Part shown: piece after piece, positions 1-7,907 of the stretch
How positions within the stretch are numbered: the stretch's first letter is position 1
Layout: the number at the start of each line of letters is the position of its first letter
Origin: Paraburkholderia youngii
GTDB taxonomy: Bacteria; Pseudomonadota; Gammaproteobacteria; Burkholderiales; Burkholderiaceae
NCBI RefSeq assembly: GCF_013366925.1
Contig: NZ_JAALDK010000002.1
Location: 806,001 to 870,000 of the forward strand
Length of the DNA stretch: 64,000 nucleotides
Direction of reading: 5' to 3'
Made by a program: the position numbers and the translations under genes
Notes under the pieces: generated by a model
What the model was told of the DNA's origin: nothing
The model's input: the letters and a program-made list of their open reading frames with translations, nothing else
The model's database searches: none

Positions 1-1
1 C

Positions 2-622
2 CCCTCTCGGCAGCGATACGTAGTGCGCCCAGACATCCGGCTCGAGGTAGCGGTTCTGATATTCCAACGACCAATCCGAAAAGCGCTCCCCAACCCAATC
101 AAGCCGCCCGCCCTTGTCGAACTCCCGGCTATTCCATGTTTGCGCGTGATAGCGCGCCATTGCGCTCAAACGCAAAGCCACCTGTTCGTAGCCCTGCGGC
201 TGCTGAGCACGACAGAACCGAACGTTACGCTCGACCAGGTCTTCCATCACTACGACCGCCTGCCAGGCGTCAGGATCGGCGCCCGCATAAAAACATTTCG
301 GCGCGTTCATGTTTATGAACGGCAGTACGTCCCGATAGAAGCGCATTTCGTTGCGATACATCTCCTTCATCGACGGACTATGTTCCTCGAAACCGCCCTT
401 CACGATCATGCGCGACGGTAGTGCCATCGCATGTCCCGCGTCGTTGTACTCCAGAGCCACTCGGACCTTGGTCGACGTGCCCGGCAGTACATCCACGTGT
501 TCGCACGAGAGCACTTCGACGCCGCTGAAGCGGAATCCCAGCGCTGAAGTAAGCCACTCTGCCGTCACTTCCCCGACAGTGACAGGCAACCTCATGTCAC
601 TTACCACACCAGATTCAGACAA
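2..622 (-). CDS. Phosphotransferase (APH / ecdysteroid-kinase-like), 3' part beyond left edge
   Basis: This leftward reading frame is open to the left edge of the window, so only the N-terminal part of about 200 residues is visible. It resembles the kinase-like phosphotransferases (APH and ACAD10/11-type kinase families) often found beside acyl-CoA dehydrogenase genes. The visible clue is the hinge motif VVVMEDL following a Lys-containing N-lobe (SRMIVKGGF). The catalytic loop would lie outside the window. The start is uncertain. A TTG at 622 is preceded by GGGAGG, while the first ATG at 595 has no ribosome site, so I chose the TTG. It is divergent from the MarR gene at 785. The substrate is unknown; phosphorylation of a hydroxylated catabolite is only an inference. 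Confidence 0.7.
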   Translation of the reverse strand, partial: MSESGVVSDMRLPVTVGEVTAEWLTSALGFRFSGVEVLSCEHVDVLPGTSTKVRVALEYNDAGHAMALPSRMIVKGGFEEHSPSMKEMYRNEMRFYRDVLPFINMNAPKCFYAGADPDAWQAVVVMEDLVERNVRFCRAQQPQGYEQVALRLSAMARYHAQTWNSREFDKGGRLDWVGERFSDWSLEYQNRYLEPDVWAHYVSLPRG

Positions 623-718
623 GGTTCCTCCCGAATATTGCGGATGAAAGACGCGTGCGCATCGTCGCGCAGACAGCCATTCGGTCGCAACATGGGGAAA
701 ACCACACCCCTCGGTGCG

Positions 719-760
719 TTGCATATTTTGAATGACGTGCATATAGTTGCTTGCAAACGC
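719..760. promoter_or_regulatory. Candidate MarR operator region
   Basis: The divergent gap upstream of the MarR gene is AT-rich. It contains a direct repeat of TGCATAT at 720-726 and 738-744, followed by the imperfect palindrome TTGC-N8-GCAA at about 747-762. MarR proteins commonly autoregulate through such sites. No clear -35/-10 pair stands out. Confidence 0.3.
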
Positions 761-784
761 AAAAATTTTTTTAGCAGGTAATCG

Positions 785-1282
785 ATGACCCCACTCGAAT
801 CCCCCGCACTTCAGAGACGTCCGGCTAGCGCCGAACTCGCGCATACGCTTGCTCCGGACGAGTACCGCACAGAAGAAAGCGTCGCGTTCAAGATGAACAT
901 GGTTCATCTTCTGCTTGGCGCGGAAATCGACCGGAAGCTCGCGGCGAGCAAACTTTCTGCAATTCAGTGGGGGATTTTGAAAGCGCTGTTCGACGAGCGT
1001 GCTCGTACACCTACCGCCCTGTGCCGAATACTTCTCGCTGACGGCAGCATCATGACCCGCAAGCTCGATTCGCTCGAAAAAAGAGGATTGGTTGAACGGA
1101 TCCGCAGTACTTCCGATAGACGTTCTGTCGAGCTCGCACTGACAGACGATGGTCGACAGCTGTTAGGCGAGACACTGCCGCTCATCGTCGAAACAAGCAA
1201 TCGCCAACTTCACGGCTTCACAGTGGATGAAGTTGAAGCCGCCCGGAATCTGCTCGATCGGATGATCGCCAACTTGAGTTGA
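785..1282 (+). CDS. MarR-family transcriptional regulator
   Basis: This 165-residue protein has the winged helix-turn-helix layout of MarR regulators. The recognition region lies around residues 60-105, and the beta-wing contains DRRSVELALTDDG at 111-123, the conserved DRR...LT..G signature. Family members are dimeric repressors, usually released by small aromatic or acidic ligands. It is the first gene of a rightward set that continues into the LuxC/LuxE genes after 74 bases, so it probably controls them. No ligand can be deduced. The N-terminal 30 residues before the first helix are longer than usual, and a later start is possible. Confidence 0.85.
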   Translation: MTPLESPALQRRPASAELAHTLAPDEYRTEESVAFKMNMVHLLLGAEIDRKLAASKLSAIQWGILKALFDERARTPTALCRILLADGSIMTRKLDSLEKRGLVERIRSTSDRRSVELALTDDGRQLLGETLPLIVETSNRQLHGFTVDEVEAARNLLDRMIANLS

Positions 1283-1356
1283 GCTGCCAGATCCCCCCGA
1301 TCGATCCACGTCGGCGCTCAGGTCGACGCGTACCCGCTACTGAAAAGGAGTTGTTC

Positions 1357-2817
1357 ATGGAGCATACCGAAGCAGCCGTAACGCAAAGCGCGGACCCGGC
1401 GCAGGATGCCAGCCTCGCACCGCTGCTGGTTCCTCACGTATACCGCGGGCGCACCGTCACCGGAAGCGCGCTCAGACACGTGTCTCGCGATCTGGGGCAA
1501 GGCTTTTGCACACCTAAAATCGAATTAGACGATTTGGTGTGGCCACGCGCTGAATCCGGCCCTGCCTTCGATGTTCCTGTCGCGAAGATCATCGATTTTC
1601 TTGTCGAACTAGGTCCGCGTTTGCACCTCGACGTCAATCCGCTGATGCAGGCGGCGCTCGAATCGATGATCAAGGTCAGTCCGCTCGGGCGACGGATCCT
1701 CGAAAACTGCTATCGCGACATTCCCAATCTTTTCTTGCGTGAAGTGATCGAGGACGAACTGCGCGTGAGTCTCGGCGACGCGCGCCTCGTGGACGGTTGG
1801 GTGGAACGTACTCTGCGCGGGCGCCCGAGTCGTCTGCGCGCGTTTCCCCCGCGCCTCGTACATATCCTCGCAGGCAACTCGCCGATGGTCGCAGCCATGA
1901 CGGTCATGCGCGCGGCGCTGACGAAGGGTGTTCACCTGCTGAAGCTGCCTTCGAACGATCTTTTCACGGCCACCGCAATCCTGCGCACCATGGCCGAAAT
2001 CGACCCGGATCATCCGATTACCCAGTCGTTCTCTGCCGCGTACTGGCGCGGTGGCGACGAAAACGTCGAGTCGATTCTTTATCGTCCGCAGTACTTCGAC
2101 AAAATCGTCGTGTGGGGCGGCGAAAGCGCGGTTCGGCATGTGATGCGCTATGCCGGCCCCGGGCTCGAGCTGGTCGCGTTCGATCCGAAGGTATCGATCT
2201 CGCTGATCGGCCGCGAGGCCTTTGCATCCGACGAAGTACTGCGCGAGGTCGCGCGTGCGGGCGCAGCCGATGTGCTGTCGTTTAATCAGGACGCGTGCAA
2301 TGCTAGCCGGTATCAATTCGTCGAAGGCGACGAAGACGACGCCGACCGCTACTGCGAGCAACTAGCGCTCGCACTCGGCGAAGACTATCGGTACGGCGAC
2401 GGCCAAGGCCCGCTCGTGCCCGCCGACATTCGCGAGGCCGTGGACGTGCTGCGTGAAATGGAACCGATCTATCGCGTATTCGGTGGCTATGACGGCAAGG
2501 GGCTCGTCATTCGTTCTGACGAAATGGTGGATTTCCACCCCATTTGCAAGACCGTCAACGTTGTTCCTGTAACAAGCCTGCGCGATGGCGCGCGGCACGC
2601 GACGGTCGCCACGCAGACGGTGGGGATCTATCCGCCTCACCGGGTCACGGAGGTACGCGATGCGCTCGCCTGTGCTGGTGTCCAGCGCATGGTGGCGCTG
2701 GGCGAGTCGATTTCTGACGGAGTCGGCGGCTATCCCCATGACGGCATGTTCCCGATCCATCGATTCATGAAATGGGTATCGGAGGAATCCGGTCCGAATC
2801 AGGAGGGGACTCGATGA
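1357..2817 (+). CDS. LuxC-family acyl-CoA reductase
   Basis: This 486-residue protein matches the LuxC family in length and organisation. LuxC takes an acyl group as an enzyme thioester and reduces it to an aldehyde with NADPH. The probable nucleophile is Cys314 in the segment FNQDACNAS, which matches the family pattern of Gln-Asp-x-Cys. I place the start at ATG 1357 because AAGGAG lies six bases upstream; the frame stays open upstream to 1279 without a ribosome site. The stop codon overlaps the ATG of the LuxE-like gene, implying translational coupling. No luciferase subunits are present, so the product aldehyde or thioester probably serves a catabolic or detoxifying role rather than light production. 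Confidence 0.85.
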   Translation: MEHTEAAVTQSADPAQDASLAPLLVPHVYRGRTVTGSALRHVSRDLGQGFCTPKIELDDLVWPRAESGPAFDVPVAKIIDFLVELGPRLHLDVNPLMQAALESMIKVSPLGRRILENCYRDIPNLFLREVIEDELRVSLGDARLVDGWVERTLRGRPSRLRAFPPRLVHILAGNSPMVAAMTVMRAALTKGVHLLKLPSNDLFTATAILRTMAEIDPDHPITQSFSAAYWRGGDENVESILYRPQYFDKIVVWGGESAVRHVMRYAGPGLELVAFDPKVSISLIGREAFASDEVLREVARAGAADVLSFNQDACNASRYQFVEGDEDDADRYCEQLALALGEDYRYGDGQGPLVPADIREAVDVLREMEPIYRVFGGYDGKGLVIRSDEMVDFHPICKTVNVVPVTSLRDGARHATVATQTVGIYPPHRVTEVRDALACAGVQRMVALGESISDGVGGYPHDGMFPIHRFMKWVSEESGPNQEGTR

Positions 2818-4202
2818 TGCAAGCCCTTTCTAAGCTACTGCCACTCACGGACGTCGCCGACCCTTTCCGGAATGCGCCCGAAAACCTCCACGCGATGCAG
2901 CTTCAGGCCGTGGGCGAGCGCTTCGCACAGCGACGGCAGCAGATCCGTATTCTCGACAAGCGGGCCAGCGAGGCTGCCGTTACCGAAGTGAAGAACATCA
3001 GCGATGCCGTGCCATTGCTCTTTGCCGACGCCGTATATAAAAGCTATCCGGATGCGTTCATCGAGCAGGGTAAATGGCGCCATCTCACTGCGTGGCTGCA
3101 AACGCTCACGACGCGCAAGATCGACGGACTCCAATATGACGCGATTCGCGACCTCGATGACTGGATCAACGAGTTGCGCCGCAACGGACACTACGTGATG
3201 AGTTCGAGCGGGACGTCGGGCAAGCAGTCCTTCATATACCAAAGCGAGGCCGACCGTGAACTTGGATGGCGGCTGCTCGCCCAGGGTATTCGGTGGGCCG
3301 CGAGCGGCATGCGCGATCCGTCGCGGCGTTATCCGGTGTTTCTGTTGACGCCTTCTTCAGGCTCTTATACCGGCACGGAACGGATGGCGAAGTTCGCTGA
3401 ATCCATTGCCGTGCCCGGCGACCTCCACTACATGTCCGATGTACCGCAGAGTGCCGCGCACACGACGCGCATGGCACGCATGCGACGCGCGATCGCGGAC
3501 GGTACCGCGCTGCCAAGTGAAATCGAGGCGTTCCAGAACGAGAGCCGGGAACGTAGCGAGCGCGTACAAGCCGATTTCCGGCTTTTCATCGACCAATTGC
3601 TCGACCGGCGCCGTGAGCCCATGTTCATCATGGGCATGCTGGGCATGCTGTACCAGATCGTGGCCACCGGCCGCGAACGCGGCATCGCCGACGGCGAGTT
3701 CCATCCCGATACGATCATCAGTATCGGAGGCGGCAAAAAAGGCGCGAACTTGCCCGAGGATTTCCAGCAGCAGTGCGAACGCTTCTTCAATTTCAACTCG
3801 GCCAATTTCAACGACGGCTACGGAATGGGCGAAGTGTCAGGCTTTTGCCCGTGGTTCCATGAAGCGAAGGCGTGGGCCGTACCGCCGTGGCTGGTCCCGC
3901 TGGTGCTCGACTCCAAAGGCGAAGAACTTCTCAATCCGCCCGATGGAAAAGGCGTTGTCGAAGGACGGCTCGCGATGATCGACTTGCTGGCGGATGGTCG
4001 CTGGGGCGGGGTCATCAGCGGCGACAAGGTCACTGTCGAGTTTGGTCATGGCATCGACGGCGTGCGCACGCCCATCATTCGCGACGTCGTTCGCTACAAG
4101 GATCTGCCCGGCGGCGACGACAAGCTGTCTTGCGCCGGAACGATCGACGCCTATGTCCGCGGAGAAGTAGCAGACATGACTGAGGCTCGCACGGCCGGAT
4201 GA
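2814..4202 (+). CDS. LuxE-family acyl-protein synthetase, copy 1
   Basis: This 462-residue protein resembles LuxE acyl-protein synthetases, which activate a carboxylic acid with ATP to an acyl-adenylate, move the acyl group to their own cysteine and hand it to LuxC. The adenylate-forming phosphate loop SSSGTSGK is at 130-137. A conserved cysteine, Cys440 in DKLSCAG near the C-terminus, is the best candidate for the acyl-carrying residue. The ATG overlaps the LuxC stop and is preceded by AGGAGGGG. It is longer than bioluminescence LuxE (about 370 residues). A second copy lies at 5123. Confidence 0.82.
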   Translation: MMQALSKLLPLTDVADPFRNAPENLHAMQLQAVGERFAQRRQQIRILDKRASEAAVTEVKNISDAVPLLFADAVYKSYPDAFIEQGKWRHLTAWLQTLTTRKIDGLQYDAIRDLDDWINELRRNGHYVMSSSGTSGKQSFIYQSEADRELGWRLLAQGIRWAASGMRDPSRRYPVFLLTPSSGSYTGTERMAKFAESIAVPGDLHYMSDVPQSAAHTTRMARMRRAIADGTALPSEIEAFQNESRERSERVQADFRLFIDQLLDRRREPMFIMGMLGMLYQIVATGRERGIADGEFHPDTIISIGGGKKGANLPEDFQQQCERFFNFNSANFNDGYGMGEVSGFCPWFHEAKAWAVPPWLVPLVLDSKGEELLNPPDGKGVVEGRLAMIDLLADGRWGGVISGDKVTVEFGHGIDGVRTPIIRDVVRYKDLPGGDDKLSCAGTIDAYVRGEVADMTEARTAG

Positions 4203-4239
4203 TCTTATCTCCCGAGAAATCTACAGAACCTGCTCAACG

Positions 4240-5091
4240 ATGACACAACAAACGACAAGTCCGGCCGTGTGGTTTATCACCGGTGTTTCGTCCGGCTTCG
4301 GCCGCTCCCTGGCCGAGGCGGTTCTCGCTCGCGGCGACAAAGTGGTCGGCACTGTACGCAATGAAACGCAAATCGCCTCCTTTGAAAATCTTGCGCCCGG
4401 CCGCGCACACGGCCTGCTGCTCGACGTCACCGATGCGGCGGCGGTACCACGCGCCGTTGGGCAGGCACTCGAGCGCACTGGCGCTATCGACATACTCGTC
4501 AACAATGCCGGCTATGGCCTGTTTGGCGCACTCGAAGAGGTTTCCGACGCGGAAGCGCGGGAACTATTCGATACCAACGTCTTTGGCACGGTCAATGTGA
4601 TACGAGCGGTGCTGCCCCACTTTCGCGCGCGTAAGCGCGGCCATATCGTGAATTTCTCGTCGGTCGCCGGCGTGATCGGCATCGCTGGCTGCAGCTTCTA
4701 TTGCGCGTCGAAGCACGCGGTCGAAGGGCTTTCAGAATCGCTGGCTCAGGAACTCCACCCGTTTGGCATCGGTGTGACCCTCGTCGAGCCGGGCGGTTTC
4801 CGCACGAACTTCGCGGGTGGATCGCTGAAGTGGAGCGAGAACGAATTGCCCGACTACTCGGAGACAGTGGGGCAAATGCGCCGATATATGAGCAGCTACC
4901 ACGGCACCCAGGCGGGCGACCCCGCGAAGGCCGCCGAGGCCATCGTCCGCGCGGTGTCGGCAGACGCGCCGCCGCTGCGTCTGCCGCTCGGTCCCGACGC
5001 CGTCGACGTCGTCCGCAAAAAGCTCGCATCGGTACAGGACAACCTCGAAACATGGCTTGAAGTCTCGAGTTCCACCAATTTCGATCAATAA
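4240..5091 (+). CDS. Short-chain dehydrogenase/reductase between the two LuxE-like genes
   Basis: This classical SDR has 283 residues. The cofactor loop TGVSSGFG is at 14-21, NNAG at 88-91, and the catalytic YCASK at 154-158 follows Ser140/141. The closest recognisable type is the retinol-dehydrogenase or 17-beta-hydroxysteroid-dehydrogenase-like SDR that accepts bulky hydrophobic alcohols or aldehydes. It sits between two LuxE homologues in one transcription unit, so it may reduce or oxidise the aldehyde made by LuxC. The ribosome site is weak. The substrate is not identifiable. Confidence 0.85.
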   Translation: MTQQTTSPAVWFITGVSSGFGRSLAEAVLARGDKVVGTVRNETQIASFENLAPGRAHGLLLDVTDAAAVPRAVGQALERTGAIDILVNNAGYGLFGALEEVSDAEARELFDTNVFGTVNVIRAVLPHFRARKRGHIVNFSSVAGVIGIAGCSFYCASKHAVEGLSESLAQELHPFGIGVTLVEPGGFRTNFAGGSLKWSENELPDYSETVGQMRRYMSSYHGTQAGDPAKAAEAIVRAVSADAPPLRLPLGPDAVDVVRKKLASVQDNLETWLEVSSSTNFDQ

Positions 5092-5122
5092 AATCGCAGC
5101 AATTTCCTGCAGAGGAGACAAC

Positions 5123-6487
5123 ATGTCCGCTCTGGACCCGTTCTACGCAATGCTTCGTGGCGAAAGCGACCCTTTCCGCAATCACCCCGAGAATCTCCGT
5201 GAGCTTCAGCTCGCAGCCATGAAAGAGCGCTTCGCCGAGCGCCGCGAGCAGATCAAGCTGCTGCGCCGCAGAGCGGACGATGTCGGCATCGCAGACGTCA
5301 ACCGTCACGCAGACATGGTGCCGCTGCTGTTCGCGCATCAAATCTACAAGAGCTACCCTGAGCAGTTCATCGACAACGGCCGCTGGAAGCATCTGTCCGT
5401 CTGGCTGCAGACACTATCGAGCAAACGCGTTGGTGACGTCGAGGTCAACAGCGTCAATAACGTCGACGCGTGGATGGATCGATTGCGCGACGCAGGTCAT
5501 CACGTGTTCAGCTCGAGCGGCACGTCCGGCAAGTGCAGCTTCGTCAGCCAGACGCGAGCCGATCTCGACAATGTCACCGAGTCCTGCGTGAAGCTGGGCG
5601 TGTACGGCAACGCATTGATCCAAAGAGACTTCGGCAAACGTCCGGTATTCCTGATGATGCCGCCGGGCGGGGCGCATCGGCATATTGAGCCGGTACTGAA
5701 CGCAGCAAAGCGACTCGGCGCCGAAAGCACCTTGATGTTCGACGACCCGGTGCTCGCATCTTCAACGATCTCGATGGGCCGCATGCGTCGTGCAATGGCC
5801 GATGGCTCCGCCAAGCCAAGTGAAGTCGCGGCATTCCAGGAGCAGGCGGTGGCACGCCAGCGACACACAGGCGCGATGATCGACCGGTTTCTCGACAAGC
5901 TTACGGCGCGCCGGGAAGTCCCCGTGCTCGTGCAAGGCAACTGGTCGTTGCACTGGACTCTCGTGGAGCGCGCCCGCCAGCGCGGGATAGTGGATGGAAT
6001 CTGCCACCCCGACACGGTGATCACGGCCGGAGGCGGATTGAAAGGCACTGCCGCGCCCGCCGACTACCGCGAGCAGGTCATCCGCTTTTACGGTATCCGG
6101 CCGGAGAACGTTCAGAACAGCTATGGCATGACCGAGATGATCGGCACCGGTCCCTGGTCGGACGTTGCGCAGGGCTACGCTATCTGCCCGTGGATCGTTC
6201 CGTTCGTTCTCGACAAATCGGGTGAGCACCTGCTGAATCCTTCCGATGGTCAGGGTGTCGTCGAAGGGCGGTTCGCGTTCTTCGATCTGCTGGCCGAAGG
6301 ATACTGGGGCGGTTTCATTACCGGCGACAAGGTCACCGTCGACTTTTCGCCGACCGGCAACACCGACGGACTGCGGGGACCGCTAGTCAGGCAGGTCGGC
6401 CGGTATGCGGATCTCGAAGAAGGCGAAGACAAGCTTTCGTGCGCAGGTACGATGGAGTCGTATGTACGCGGCATGATCAACGTTTGA
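5123..6487 (+). CDS. LuxE-family acyl-protein synthetase, copy 2
   Basis: This 454-residue paralogue of the gene at 2814 has the same architecture. The loop SSSGTSGK is again at 130-137 and the candidate acyl cysteine in DKLSCAG is again residue 440, so the two proteins align almost without gaps between these points. The start at ATG 5123 has a GAGGAGA ribosome site; an upstream in-frame ATG at 5057 lies inside the SDR and has none. It probably activates a carboxylate for the LuxC homologue. Two synthetases for one reductase suggest different acid substrates or a hetero-oligomer. Confidence 0.82.
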   Translation: MSALDPFYAMLRGESDPFRNHPENLRELQLAAMKERFAERREQIKLLRRRADDVGIADVNRHADMVPLLFAHQIYKSYPEQFIDNGRWKHLSVWLQTLSSKRVGDVEVNSVNNVDAWMDRLRDAGHHVFSSSGTSGKCSFVSQTRADLDNVTESCVKLGVYGNALIQRDFGKRPVFLMMPPGGAHRHIEPVLNAAKRLGAESTLMFDDPVLASSTISMGRMRRAMADGSAKPSEVAAFQEQAVARQRHTGAMIDRFLDKLTARREVPVLVQGNWSLHWTLVERARQRGIVDGICHPDTVITAGGGLKGTAAPADYREQVIRFYGIRPENVQNSYGMTEMIGTGPWSDVAQGYAICPWIVPFVLDKSGEHLLNPSDGQGVVEGRFAFFDLLAEGYWGGFITGDKVTVDFSPTGNTDGLRGPLVRQVGRYADLEEGEDKLSCAGTMESYVRGMINV

Positions 6488-6513
6488 GCGTCGCGCACTG
6501 AACGTGGAACGAA

Positions 6514-6535
6514 GGGGCGCCCTCAGTGGCGCCCC
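6514..6535 (+). terminator. Hairpin after the LuxC/LuxE unit
   Basis: A perfect 8-bp inverted repeat, GGGGCGCC at 6514-6521 and GGCGCCCC at 6528-6535 with a 6-base loop, lies 26 bases after the second LuxE-like gene. There is no T-run, so termination strength is uncertain. Confidence 0.5.
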
Positions 6536-6587
6536 CCGGGACACGTGAGTATACTGGCGGCCTGTATCCGTCATAAAACACTCACCG

Positions 6588-7298
6588 ATGTTCAAACCTA
6601 TGGCAGTTCTTGCTCCCGACGGAGCTTCGCGGCTCGCTGCCGCGGGCAAACAGCGAACGGCCGGGCGGCCCACTCACGACGATGCGCTCCAGATGCGCGA
6701 GAGCCTCCTCGATGCCGCCAAATCGGTCTTCATGAGAGAAGGTTTCGGCGCTGCCAGAGTCGAAGAAATCGCGTCGATCGCGGGCGTCAGCAAGACGACG
6801 ATTTACCGTCAGTTCGGAACCAAGGAAGAGTTGTTTCGCGCCATCGTCTGGCGCGGGATGGCTGATTTGCGCGGCAAGATTTCACAGCAAGTCGAGCCGG
6901 GCCGCGATTTTTCGACGAACCTGGCATCCCTCATCGACGCGCTCGTCGAGCACATGGCGACGCCGGACAGCATGCACACTTCCCGACTGGTGATCGGCGA
7001 AGCGATGCGCTTCCCGGACATCGCAAAACAATTTCTGCAATACACAGCTACGATGCTGGCGCCCCTCGCGAGCGCGCTCGAATCCGCCGCGGCCAGCGGA
7101 GTGATCGAGATCGACGACCCTGCGAACTCGGCGCGCGATCTGCTGACGTTGGTCACCGGTGCGCCCGAAGTCCACCTTGCGATACAAACCACGCGTGCAG
7201 AACGCAAACGCCGGGCCGAACGCATTCATCGGTTCGTGTTGACGGCGTGGAAATATCGGGCGACTCTGGACAAGGTTCGGGGCAGATCAATGCCGTAA
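6588..7298 (+). CDS. TetR/AcrR-family regulator
   Basis: This 236-residue protein has an N-terminal TetR helix-turn-helix at about 58-78 (VEEIASIAGVSKTTIYRQF), followed by a variable ligand-binding region. An N-terminal extension of about 35 residues containing RTAGRP precedes the DNA-binding domain. A second ATG at 6600 would shorten it by four residues. It lies 100 bases after the LuxE-like gene, separated by a hairpin, and converges with the thioesterase gene. Its targets are unknown; the TetR gene at 37948 is a second candidate for the shared operators described below. Confidence 0.85.
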   Translation: MFKPMAVLAPDGASRLAAAGKQRTAGRPTHDDALQMRESLLDAAKSVFMREGFGAARVEEIASIAGVSKTTIYRQFGTKEELFRAIVWRGMADLRGKISQQVEPGRDFSTNLASLIDALVEHMATPDSMHTSRLVIGEAMRFPDIAKQFLQYTATMLAPLASALESAAASGVIEIDDPANSARDLLTLVTGAPEVHLAIQTTRAERKRRAERIHRFVLTAWKYRATLDKVRGRSMP

Positions 7299-7332
7299 CG
7301 TGGGGCGCTACATTCTCTAGCCCCGCGAAGGA

Positions 7333-7797
7333 CTAGTTGTCAAACGCCCCCATAACCTGGAACTGCCCCGACGCCTGGGCAATGCACTTTGCATTCGCCC
7401 AGATTTGACAGTCCGAGAAAATCACTCGCCTTCCCGAACGCAAAACGTCGACACGAGCTTCAACCCAATCGCCGGGCTCAGCGTTGCCCATGAAGTTGAC
7501 GGTCAAGCTCGTCGTCAACACTTTCACCGCCGGCTCGCGCGAATGCTTGCTCGCCCATGTAATGGCCGTATCAGCGAGCATGCAAACCGCGCCGCCGTGC
7601 ATCATCTGACCGAGGTTGCGATGCGCCTCGCGGACATACATCCCAATCACGTGTCCGCGCTCGGTCTTACGAAAGTACGTTGGTCCGAACATCTGATGGA
7701 AGGGCCCAAACGCCGGCATCAACGCAAATCCTTCTGGAATGGGCCCTTCGTCATATGCTTGCCCGCAGAAGACGGCCAGTGCGTCTGTTTGCTCCAA
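7333..7797 (-). CDS. PaaI-type hotdog thioesterase
   Basis: This hotdog-fold thioesterase carries the family motif HGGAVCMLADTA, with Asp as the likely catalytic acid and His-Gly-Gly at the start of the central helix. PaaI-like enzymes hydrolyse aryl- or acyl-CoA thioesters and often rescue CoA in catabolic clusters. I chose a TTG start at 7797 because AGGAGA lies at the right distance upstream; this gives 154 residues. The frame continues to another TTG at 7860 without a ribosome site. It is divergent from the Old Yellow Enzyme gene. The acyl substrate cannot be read from the sequence. Confidence 0.8.
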   Translation of the reverse strand: MEQTDALAVFCGQAYDEGPIPEGFALMPAFGPFHQMFGPTYFRKTERGHVIGMYVREAHRNLGQMMHGGAVCMLADTAITWASKHSREPAVKVLTTSLTVNFMGNAEPGDWVEARVDVLRSGRRVIFSDCQIWANAKCIAQASGQFQVMGAFDN

Positions 7798-7907
7798 TGC
7801 AATTCTCCTCTTCGACGCCGGATGTAACACGGCGGCAGATTTTCTTTCTTCCTCAATCAAAGATAGCGTATCATTATTCGCACGAAAGTCAATTATATGA
7901 ACGCCCC

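Noticed and set aside
1357..6487. A bioluminescence (lux) operon
   Set aside because: LuxC and LuxE homologues are present but no luciferase subunits, acyl-transferase or quorum-sensing genes are seen, and the LuxE copies are longer than those of luminous bacteria.
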